Origin: Pseudomonas songnenensis
GTDB lineage: Bacteria > Pseudomonadota > Gammaproteobacteria > Pseudomonadales > Pseudomonadaceae
Assembly (NCBI RefSeq): GCF_003696315.1
Contig: NZ_RFFN01000001.1
Location: 772,568 to 836,567, forward strand
DNA length: 64,000 bases
Reading direction: 5' to 3'
Below, piece by piece: positions 57,739-64,000 of the stretch. The notes under the pieces were generated by a model that was given only the letters and a program-made list of their open reading frames with translations, searched no databases and was not told the DNA's origin. The position numbers and the translations under genes are program-made. Numbering within the stretch: position 1 is the first letter of the stretch; every line of letters begins with the position of its first letter.

Positions 57739-59213
57739 GCACCAAAGTAGCTATCAACCGTCTGGCCACCGGCGTGCCAGGACTGGACGAGGTGCTGGGC
57801 GGAGGCCTTCCGGAGTTTTCGTTCAACCTCATTGCCGGTCCGCCTGGCTGCGGCAAAACCACCCTCGCGCACCAGATGATGTTTTCCCTGGCGACGCCTG
57901 AACGCCCGGCGCTGTTCTTCACCGTGCTCGGCGAGCCGCCGCTGAAGATGCTGCGTTATCAGCAGCAGTTCGACTTCTTCGACAGCGAAGCGATAAACCG
58001 GTCGATTCGCTACATCAACCTGGCCGACGACACCCTGGCCGGCGATCTGGACGAAGTGCTGCGGCGTATCGTCAGTGAAGTCGAGGCGCACTCCCCGTCG
58101 CTGGTGTTCGTCGACTCATTCCGCTCCGTGGTGCTGGCCAGCCAGACTCAGGACAACCCGAACAACAACCTGCCGCAGTTCATCCAGCAATTGGGCATGT
58201 TGATGACCACCTGGCAGGCAACGACCTTCCTGATCGGTGAATACTTCACCGAAACCGACACCAACCCTATCTTCACCGTGGCCGATGGGCTGATCTGGCT
58301 GCGCCAGAGCGTCGAGCGCAATTCCATGGTGCGCAAGATGGAGATCATGAAGATGCGCGGCCAGCCGACAGTGCCTGGGCTGCACACCTTCCGCATCACC
58401 ACCTCGGGGGTCAAAGTCTTCGCCCCGGCAATCCCCAATTTCTCGGTGGAGGCACCACCGGAGCACCCAATCAAACGCTTGAAAATGGGCGTGCCCAAGC
58501 TGGACGAAATGCTCGGCGGGGGCCTGCCTCGGGGCTACTCGTTGCTGGTGGCAGGGCCGTCGGGATCGGGTAAGAGCATTTTGGCCGCGACCTTCCTGGC
58601 CGAAGGCGCGCGCAATGGCGAAACCGGCGTAATCGCCGTGTTCGAGCAGCGGCCCAGCTACTCGCAGAATCCCAAGTTGGCCAACCTGATCATGAGCGGG
58701 CAGGTAGGTTTGGTGGACAGCCGTGCCCCGGATCTTTCCATCGACGAAGTCGTCCAGTTACTCCTGAGCGAGATCAGCCGATTGAATGCTACCCGGGTGG
58801 TGATCGATTCGCTTTCGGGCTTCGAACTGGCGCTGGCGCCGACCTTCCGAGAGGACTTCCGTGAGTCATTGTCGCGCATGGTCACGGCGCTGACGGGGGC
58901 CGGGGTCAGCGTGTTGATGACCTCTGAGCTGGAGGACCGTTACACCGACTTGCGCTTCAGCCCCTACGGTACGGCGTTCATGACCGACGCGATCATCGTG
59001 CAGCGCTATATTGAAGTGGAAAGCCGCTTGCTGCGCATCATGGCGGTGGTCAAGGTACGCGCCAGCGCGCACTGCAATGAGTTGCGCCAATACCACATCG
59101 ACGAAAACGGCCTGCAGATTCGCGACATGCTGCCGGATCAAGAAGGACTGCTCGGTGGCCGACCGACGAACAGAGTGCAGGACCGCCACACGCAGGACAT
59201 AAAAAATGTTTGA
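57735..59213 (+). CDS. KaiC-like double-domain RecA-family ATPase
   Basis: A 492-residue protein with two KaiC domains in tandem. Walker A motifs are GPPGCGKTT (35-43) and GPSGSGKS (274-281). The paired catalytic glutamates of cyanobacterial KaiC are reduced to single ones (LGEPP, FEQRP). By my alignment the Ser431-Thr432 phosphorylation pair is Ala414-Phe415, just before MTDAI. It is therefore unlikely to cycle its phosphorylation as clock KaiC does. It is encoded between a small partner and a histidine kinase, which suggests an ATPase switch feeding a signalling kinase (inference). Confidence 0.9.
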   Translation: MSTKVAINRLATGVPGLDEVLGGGLPEFSFNLIAGPPGCGKTTLAHQMMFSLATPERPALFFTVLGEPPLKMLRYQQQFDFFDSEAINRSIRYINLADDTLAGDLDEVLRRIVSEVEAHSPSLVFVDSFRSVVLASQTQDNPNNNLPQFIQQLGMLMTTWQATTFLIGEYFTETDTNPIFTVADGLIWLRQSVERNSMVRKMEIMKMRGQPTVPGLHTFRITTSGVKVFAPAIPNFSVEAPPEHPIKRLKMGVPKLDEMLGGGLPRGYSLLVAGPSGSGKSILAATFLAEGARNGETGVIAVFEQRPSYSQNPKLANLIMSGQVGLVDSRAPDLSIDEVVQLLLSEISRLNATRVVIDSLSGFELALAPTFREDFRESLSRMVTALTGAGVSVLMTSELEDRYTDLRFSPYGTAFMTDAIIVQRYIEVESRLLRIMAVVKVRASAHCNELRQYHIDENGLQIRDMLPDQEGLLGGRPTNRVQDRHTQDIKNV

Positions 59214-59222
59214 GCCCGACTC

Positions 59223-60248
59223 GTGAGCGAAAACGACGGCAAGGAGGAACGCGAGGTGGCCAATGCCGCTCACGAGCTCTTCCTGCTTGGGCAAAAGACC
59301 GTCGAGGCGCGGGCCGTGTTGGCCGCGCTGCAAAATCAGTTGAGCGACGCCACCAATCGACTGGTGGATACCCAGCAGGTCGAGCAACTGATAGAGGCCA
59401 ATCAGCAGTTGGTCTTGGCGATACTGCTTGCGCAATCAGACGCTGCAACCCTCCCGCGCTTGGAGGATCAGTGTTTGTACCAAGAGTTGCGTGAAGCGAA
59501 TGCGCAACTGGTCCTCGCTGCACTCAGCGCGCAAGACCTGCATGCCACCGCAGAGCGCGCACTGAGTCAGCAGAAAAACATCCTCGCAATGGTGGCCCAT
59601 GAACTGCGCAACCCACTAACGCCCATCAGCCTGATTGCCGAGCGTATGGTTCGGCTGCCGAGCGACCAGCTACCGCGGATGCGCGAGTTGATCGAGGGGC
59701 AGGTACGGCATATTTCAAAGCTGGTCGATGACCTGCTCGATGTTTCCCGCGTGAGTACTGGAAAGTTGCGAGTCGAGTGTCAGCACGTCGATATGATCGA
59801 GATTCTGAACAATGCCATCGGGGCGTGCAGCCCGGTGATGACGGCGAAACAGCAGCACTTCGAAACCCACCTTCCCAACGGCGCTCTATTCGTAAACGGA
59901 GACCCGGCTCGCCTCACACAGATTCTCGGCAACTTGCTGGCCAATGCCGCCAAGTACACACCAGCCGGCGGCAAAATCGCCCTCGCTGCAACAGTCGAGG
60001 CTGACGTTTTGAGAATCAGCATCAGCGACAGCGGCATCGGCATTTCCGCCAAAGTGCTGCCTTTCATCTTTGACCCCTACGTGCAAGACGAACACGCCAT
60101 CGGCTTCAACGGGTCCGGGCTGGGCATCGGCCTGACTGTCGTACGGGAGCTGGTCGAAGCGCACGGCGGCAAGGTCGTCGGCATGAGCGAGGGCAGTGGG
60201 AAGGGCAGCGAATTCGTGGTGACGTTACCGTTGGTGAGTGCTGGTTGA
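59223..60248 (+). CDS. Soluble histidine kinase of the KaiC-like operon
   Basis: A 341-residue kinase. Its N-terminal coiled coil contains the motif EANxQLVLAxLxAQ twice (residues 58-71 and 91-104). The H-box is AHELRNPL with His126, followed by the N-box NLLANAAKYTP and G-boxes DSGIGI and GSGLGIGL. There are no transmembrane or receiver domains, so it likely receives its input from the adjacent KaiC-like protein, as SasA does from KaiC. No response regulator is encoded nearby. The GTG start at 59223 has only a weak ribosome site. Confidence 0.88.
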   Translation: MSENDGKEEREVANAAHELFLLGQKTVEARAVLAALQNQLSDATNRLVDTQQVEQLIEANQQLVLAILLAQSDAATLPRLEDQCLYQELREANAQLVLAALSAQDLHATAERALSQQKNILAMVAHELRNPLTPISLIAERMVRLPSDQLPRMRELIEGQVRHISKLVDDLLDVSRVSTGKLRVECQHVDMIEILNNAIGACSPVMTAKQQHFETHLPNGALFVNGDPARLTQILGNLLANAAKYTPAGGKIALAATVEADVLRISISDSGIGISAKVLPFIFDPYVQDEHAIGFNGSGLGIGLTVVRELVEAHGGKVVGMSEGSGKGSEFVVTLPLVSAG

Positions 60249-60640
60249 GGCGGGTGCTGTCGTCATCAGGTAGGAACACCCTTCGGCGCTGCTCAAGCCT
60301 ACGCGGATCCAGCAGCCTGAGCTTTCGTGGCTGGCAAATAAGTAGATGGCCGAGTGATGGAGTCGATCCGCAGCGGCTGCGATAACCCGCACTTCGAGGT
60401 CGCAATGACCTGTCTGGCCGACTTAGCCCGACGCGGAGCAGTTGCAGCCGGGATTTATCTGGTGCCGTGGCTAAAGGGGACGCTAAAGGGGACAGATTTA
60501 TTTTCCGCACCGCACCGCACCGCACCGCACCGCGCCGTGCAGTAGGCGTAGCAGAACAGCATAGTGGGGGTTGGCTTTGCGGTGATGGAATGAGAGGCGT
60601 CGGGAGGACGAGGCAGGCATCTTGCGCAAAATAGGCCGCT
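60249..60640 (+). other. Non-coding stretch with duplicated motif and pentanucleotide repeat
   Basis: GCTAAAGGGGAC occurs twice in tandem around 60470-60495, leading into AAAGGGGACAGATTTATTT. I associate this sequence with RAYT transposase relics in pseudomonads, from memory. CGCAC is then repeated five times (60506-60530). A short open frame from 60357 may be a gene remnant, but I cannot name it. Confidence 0.5.
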
Positions 60641-60714
60641 TGTGAACCTCAAGCGTTTGTTGGCAGCTACTCCAACCCGTTATCTGAAAGCTCCATACCG
60701 TCTTTCGACAGCAC

Positions 60715-60754
60715 AAAGAAAAAGCCCCGAGAATCTCAAGATTCTCGGGGCTTT
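60715..60754 (-). terminator. Perfect 16-bp terminator hairpin (minus strand)
   Basis: The arm AAAGCCCCGAGAATCT (60721-60736) is repeated inverted at 60739-60754, with a two-base centre. On the minus strand it is followed by a T-rich run. It lies directly after the CCA end of the tmRNA/tRNA-like sequence, so it is the natural terminator of that RNA gene. Confidence 0.9.
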
Positions 60755-60759
60755 GTGTT

Positions 60760-60786
60760 TGGTGGAGCCGGGGGGATTTGAACCCC
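60760..60786 (-). other. tmRNA/tRNA 3'-end fragment, likely attachment site
   Basis: On the minus strand the sequence ends GGGG-TTCAAAT-CCCC-CCGGCTCC-ACCA: a T-arm with the TTC loop, the 3' acceptor strand CGGCTCC and CCA. CGGCTCC pairs with the GGGGCCG start of Pseudomonas tmRNA. No tmRNA body or tag-coding frame follows in the next 350 bp. It therefore looks like the end left behind by an element inserted in ssrA, the intact copy being expected beyond the right edge of the window. Confidence 0.65.
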
Positions 60787-60998
60787 ACTTTTTGCTCCGC
60801 ATTGACCTGCAAAGCCCGGCATTACTGGGCCTGGTGCCCCGTTTCGCCCGCGTTGTACCGCATTGCTCTGCAGTGATTTCGACAGATTTTCGACACTGGC
60901 ACTTGATCCAATGCGTTGTTTTTTTCTTTACATGAGCGCTATTCTTTCCCTCTTAAGGAAAGGCTATCTCTGAATAGAAAATTACGTGAGGGAGTTTA

Positions 60999-61847
60999 GT
61001 GAACCTAAATAGATACGCGACCTTAGCCGTCTCTGCCATCTTTTTATGTATTGCTTCTTATGGTTCGCTTGTTATCTGGTTGACCTGGCCGATAACCGAG
61101 TTATCTATATCCCATGCAGGCGCACTAGGAGATACTTTTGGCGTCACGACATCACTATTTTCAGGTCTGGCCTTTGCCGGGATTGTCATTACAATTCTAC
61201 ATCAGCGGCAAGAGCTGACAGAGTCCAGAGAAATATTCCGCATACAGCGTTTCGAAGGATCTTTTTATCGGCTTCTTGACTTGTATCGTGACAATCTAGC
61301 TAGTGTCCGAGTCACCGATGGAACTGAAGCTCTCGAGGGAATCGACGCGTTAAGTTATATCTGCAAGCGCTTAAACGTGGCAATGCAGAATTACTTACAT
61401 CTCCTAAAGTCCGAGGATCAGCGCCCTTTATATGAAGTGCAGCTTTTCATAGAGATCCAAAAGCTACTTATTCGCCAAGCGCGCTACCTAGGAACTTTGC
61501 GATCAATATTAGAATTAATTCAACGAGACTTGAAGGATGATGTCGAGCGCGAGCCGTACTGGGAGATTGTTGCTAGTCAGATAACCTCAGCTGAAGCCAA
61601 GTACATCTTCTATTGCTGCTTAGTCTCAGAAAAGGATGACAGGCTTCGCCAGCTACTCCACGTATCAAATCTTATAACGCATAGAATTCGTTACACTAAT
61701 CTAAGCACCACACATCGCGAGCTCTATAATCGAATTCATGGAGTGGAAATCAAGAAAGTCAAGATAAGCCTTATCCTTCCTCACGACAAAAAGACGATGA
61801 GGCTATTACGAAAGCAGATCAAAGCCTCCGCTAAAGCCGACTCTTGA
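60999..61847 (+). CDS. AbiC-like putative phage abortive infection protein
   Basis: A 282-residue protein with two N-terminal transmembrane helices (about 8-30 and 52-68). Between them is the signature GALGDTFGVTTSLFSGLAFAG, shared by the putative AbiC phage-resistance family, then IL-HQRQELTESRE and a cytoplasmic helical region. The mode of action of this family is unknown. The GTG start has GAGGGAG upstream. Base composition is clearly more A+T-rich than the flanks, indicating acquisition by transfer. It lies between the attachment site and phage genes. Confidence 0.75.
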   Translation: MNLNRYATLAVSAIFLCIASYGSLVIWLTWPITELSISHAGALGDTFGVTTSLFSGLAFAGIVITILHQRQELTESREIFRIQRFEGSFYRLLDLYRDNLASVRVTDGTEALEGIDALSYICKRLNVAMQNYLHLLKSEDQRPLYEVQLFIEIQKLLIRQARYLGTLRSILELIQRDLKDDVEREPYWEIVASQITSAEAKYIFYCCLVSEKDDRLRQLLHVSNLITHRIRYTNLSTTHRELYNRIHGVEIKKVKISLILPHDKKTMRLLRKQIKASAKADS

Positions 61848-62009
61848 GCGGCGTCTGATGCGATATAAGTCTAGGTAAAATAATGTTGCTTAATCCTTTC
61901 GACTTGTGATCGCTCGGTAGGTTAAATCCTTTTCACTCGAGTTCTGTGCTCGAGGCCGAAACTTGGCGCTTTCGGGCATACCATCGCCTAGCTACTTTCC
62001 GTGTGATTG

Positions 62010-62279
62010 CTATCCCGCGCTGGGTTGGCTCAAGTTTCGGTTGGCCTCGTCGTAGTCGGGGCTGGTCTGGCCTACCTCTGGGGCGATCTGCCCGCTTGCC
62101 AGCCACATCACGTACTGCGGGTACAGCTTTACCAGTACCTCCAGCTCTTCCGTGCTCATACGGACGTCCTTGAATCTCACGGTGTGCCAGCGGTTTAGGC
62201 CGATATCGCTGTGCTTGATCAACAAGTCGAAGCCTGCTTTGGCGATCAAGGTTCTAGCGCGCTGCTGGATTGATTCCAT
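62010..62279 (-). CDS. Filamentous-phage-type repressor (putative)
   Basis: An 89-residue protein beginning MESIQQRARTLIAKAGFDLL and containing NRWHTVRFKDVRMSTEELEVLVKLYPQYVMWL. This arrangement resembles the small DNA-binding regulators at the control region of Pf-like phages. It is transcribed away from the early genes, and palindromic operators lie in the 125-bp divergent gap, as expected for an immunity repressor. The role is inferred from layout and resemblance. Confidence 0.65.
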   Translation of the reverse strand: MESIQQRARTLIAKAGFDLLIKHSDIGLNRWHTVRFKDVRMSTEELEVLVKLYPQYVMWLASGQIAPEVGQTSPDYDEANRNLSQPSAG

Positions 62280-62300
62280 AACGATCTAAAAATACTCCAC

Positions 62301-62362
62301 TGAAACTATTTCACCACGGTGGGCGCGTTGGTATGCTTTGTTCAGTGAACATAGTTCACTGA
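62301..62362. promoter_or_regulatory. Palindromic operators in phage control region
   Basis: TCAGTGAAC-ATA-GTTCACTGA (62342-62362) is a perfect inverted repeat. TGAAA-CTA-TTTCA (62301-62313) is a second, related one. They sit between the repressor-like gene and the divergent early genes. A further half-site follows at about 62384. Confidence 0.75.
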
Positions 62363-62404
62363 CCGCAAAACACTGACAATGCCGAACATAGTGGAACAAA
62401 GCTT

Positions 62405-62623
62405 ATGGATACGGAAGGTCTTGACCCGCAAAAGCTGCACGGCGCCCCGCCCCTGATGCCGTGGCAGAAGTTTGCCGAGTGGATCGGCATGGGCGACGAA
62501 CCCATCGTGGTGCGCACCTGGGTGGAGCGGAACTACTTGCCGTCGAAGCGGGTGGGCAAACGCACCATGGTCAATGTCGCCCTGCTGACCCAGCAGCTTC
62601 TCGAACAGGAGTGGACGCTATGA
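62405..62623 (+). CDS. Small phage DNA-binding protein (excisionase-like)
   Basis: A 72-residue protein with the pattern MPWQKFAEWIGM...VVRTWVERNYLPSKRVGKRTMVNV, a winged-helix layout common to excisionases and small phage regulators. It is the first gene right of the operators and overlaps the next one by four bases. The assignment to excisionase rather than activator is tentative. Confidence 0.6.
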   Translation: MDTEGLDPQKLHGAPPLMPWQKFAEWIGMGDEPIVVRTWVERNYLPSKRVGKRTMVNVALLTQQLLEQEWTL

Positions 62624-62835
62624 GCAAGGCAGACGACAGCCTCGACCTGTGCAGCCTCAAGACCTTTGCCGAAATGAGCGGCGTTTCCGTCGAAGAGGCC
62701 GCCGACTGGGCCGCCACCGGCACCATCCCAACCATGCGCCTCGCGGACTTCCGCATGGTCAACCTCGCGCGCCTGCGGGCCGACCTGAAGAAAGGCAAAA
62801 AGGAGTTCAAGGAAGGAGACTACAGCCATGCGTAA
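62620..62835 (+). CDS. Small phage protein, MerR-like helix
   Basis: A 71-residue protein (LCSLKTFAEMSGVSVEEAADWAATGTIPTMRLADFRMVNL) with a helix-turn-helix like that of the preceding gene, so the two may be paralogous small regulators. The C terminus is lysine-rich. Starts and stops overlap both neighbours, forming a tight early operon. Confidence 0.6.
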   Translation: MSKADDSLDLCSLKTFAEMSGVSVEEAADWAATGTIPTMRLADFRMVNLARLRADLKKGKKEFKEGDYSHA

Positions 62836-63217
62836 GCCCGGCATCACCCTGGATACCCAAGCCGCAATGGCCTACATCGGCGAGTCCGTGCTGATGGAGC
62901 TGTACATGGATGAAGACGAGCCGCCGTACTGGTGCTGTGTGCACGTCGTTGGCGTGGTGCTGGAGAAGGAAGGTGTCTGGGATTACCCCTACTTCATGGC
63001 CATGAGCTTCACCAGTGACGGGCGCACACCGAGCGAAATCCCGTTCATGGACATTCTCACCATCAGGGTGATGCGGCACCGCGACCGGCATGGTTCCGGC
63101 AACGTACTGGACCGCATTGCCCTCCCTAATGCTGGGAGGTCAGGGGCCGCGCTCCCGGCTCGTCGGGACAGCTTCACCGTCCCGTCGAACGGAAGCACGG
63201 GCGCAGCGCACCCTTGA
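62828..63217 (+). CDS. Phage early protein of unknown function
   Basis: A 129-residue protein. The first about 90 residues look like a compact domain (acidic, with two adjacent cysteines in [28 protein letters not shown]); the tail from about residue 95 is low in complexity and may not be native coding. It overlaps the previous gene by eight bases. No family is recognised. Confidence 0.55.
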   Translation: MRKPGITLDTQAAMAYIGESVLMELYMDEDEPPYWCCVHVVGVVLEKEGVWDYPYFMAMSFTSDGRTPSEIPFMDILTIRVMRHRDRHGSGNVLDRIALPNAGRSGAALPARRDSFTVPSNGSTGAAHP

Positions 63218-63304
63218 CCCTGCACGACCATGACCAGCCTATCGCGGGGAGTGTGGGGTAGCTTTTCCACCCCACGCTCCCGAGCCCTCGGCGGCAAGAG
63301 CGGG

Positions 63305-63604
63305 ATGACAAGGGCGGCGCCCTTGGTGTTATTCGTCCTCGCGCGCCGCGCCGATCTCAAACTTCCCCACCTGCTCGTGCTGGCCAGCCTCGCGCTCTGC
63401 ATCGCTTGGCTCAGCACGCCGCCGCCCCAACGTCCCCACCTGATGACCTTCATCCAGGAACAAACCTGTCCTGAAGATCCGACCACGTTATTCACCGACC
63501 CCGTTACCGCATTAAAGCTCTCTGGCGCGCGCACGGCTGCACAGCTCTACGCCGAGCGGAGCGAGCGCGTCGCCTGTGCCGGCGTGCGCGCGCCGCCTCG
63601 CTGA
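63305..63604 (+). CDS. Putative small membrane protein in phage region
   Basis: A candidate 99-residue protein with one or two hydrophobic stretches (LVLFVLARRA and LLVLASLALCIAWL). The start is uncertain (63230 or 63305), and no convincing ribosome site is seen. It could be a small filamentous-phage membrane protein or a spurious frame; I give it low weight. Confidence 0.35.
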   Translation: MTRAAPLVLFVLARRADLKLPHLLVLASLALCIAWLSTPPPQRPHLMTFIQEQTCPEDPTTLFTDPVTALKLSGARTAAQLYAERSERVACAGVRAPPR

Positions 63605-63673
63605 CGTCCCTGTAACACGTCAGATAAACGAAGGTTCAGCACCGCATTAATCAGCATTAGGAAGTAAAACCAA

Positions 63674-64000
63674 ATGGCCAAACCAAAAGATTTTCTCCGC
63701 CTGGACATGCTTGCCCGTGAAGATCGCAACGGGCGTCTGTTCGTCGATCCCAGCACGGCGGCATTCGTCGATCTGTCCAAGGTCCGTTTGCTGCGCTGCG
63801 GCGTCGATACGGTCCGCCAGCTGTACCGCGGGCTGATCCGCCCCGAGATCATGGCGCTGTTCGAGAAGCCGGGCGCGATGGTCGAGTTTGCCGGGGAGAT
63901 CTGGCACGCCGGACGTGTGGGCCGGGACTCGGGCTACCAGTACAAGCTGCAGAACGCCGACCTGGGCTTCGTGCTGCTGATCAAGAACTTCAACGCGAAG
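63674..64000 (+). CDS. Phage/plasmid replication initiation protein, N-terminal part
   Basis: An open frame of 109 codons running off the right edge. It starts MAKPKDFLRLDMLAREDRNG and continues with VDTVRQLYRGLIRPEIMALFE and HAGRVGRDSGYQYKLQNADLGFVLLI. This resembles the replication proteins of filamentous phages of Xanthomonas and Pseudomonas and of related rolling-circle plasmids. The catalytic tyrosine region would be beyond the window. The position after the small early genes agrees with Pf-like maps. Confidence 0.65.
   Translation, partial: MAKPKDFLRLDMLAREDRNGRLFVDPSTAAFVDLSKVRLLRCGVDTVRQLYRGLIRPEIMALFEKPGAMVEFAGEIWHAGRVGRDSGYQYKLQNADLGFVLLIKNFNAK

Noticed and set aside
60506..60530. 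CRISPR-like array from the CGCAC repeats
   Set aside because: The units are five bases with no spacers; it is a simple sequence repeat.
60760..60850. A complete tRNA gene on the minus strand
   Set aside because: Only the T-arm and acceptor 3' half are present; no anticodon or D-arm can be folded upstream, so it is an end fragment.

Overview
The window is GC-rich chromosomal DNA of a denitrifying pseudomonad, almost certainly Pseudomonas (Stutzerimonas) stutzeri or a close relative. The evidence is the nirT-nirB-nirM-nirC-nirF-nirDLGH order, the dnrD, dnrN, dnrS and dnrP denitrification genes, a maltotetraose-forming amylase, and the many GTAGGGTGG palindromic repeats. Species assignment is inference from gene content; no database was searched.

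Region 1 (1-24.2 kb) is an anaerobic and nitrosative-stress block. It holds the end of the nitrite reductase operon (electron-donor cytochromes and haem d1 synthesis), NO reductase norCB with norD, and the regulators dnrD and dnrS. It also holds a NorR-type sigma-54 activator divergent from a di-iron repair protein (dnrN), ubiUVT for oxygen-independent ubiquinone synthesis, and an anaerobic ribonucleotide reductase whose glycyl-radical segment is a separate 51-residue ORF. Seven good FNR/DNR-type boxes and one imperfect box tie these units into one regulon. An ftrABCD-type iron uptake operon with a Fur-like box closes the block.

Region 2 (24.5-36.5 kb) holds an MFS exporter, a small membrane protein and the Entner-Doudoroff genes edd-glk, hexR and zwf-pgl-eda. 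After these come gapN, an aldo/keto reductase, and sugE under a guanidine-II riboswitch.

Region 3 (36.6-57.0 kb) is a complete maltodextrin utilisation cluster. It begins with five tandem 141-bp repeats, then malM, lamB, amyP (G4-amylase), a kinase-like gene coupled to malS, malEFG, malT, aglA and malK. A small thioredoxin/glutaredoxin-like protein, a GST and a Maa-type acetyltransferase sit inside it. Starch is cut outside the cell, imported by LamB/MalEFGK and hydrolysed to glucose, which can enter region 2 through Glk and Zwf.

Region 4 (57.3-60.2 kb) is a three-gene unit: a conserved small protein, a double-domain KaiC-like ATPase without the canonical phosphorylation residues, and a soluble histidine kinase.

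Region 5 (60.7-64.0 kb) is the left end of a mobile island. It starts at a tmRNA/tRNA 3'-end-like attachment sequence with its terminator. An A+T-rich AbiC-like defence gene follows, then the control and early genes of a filamentous (Pf-like) phage, ending in a truncated replication gene.
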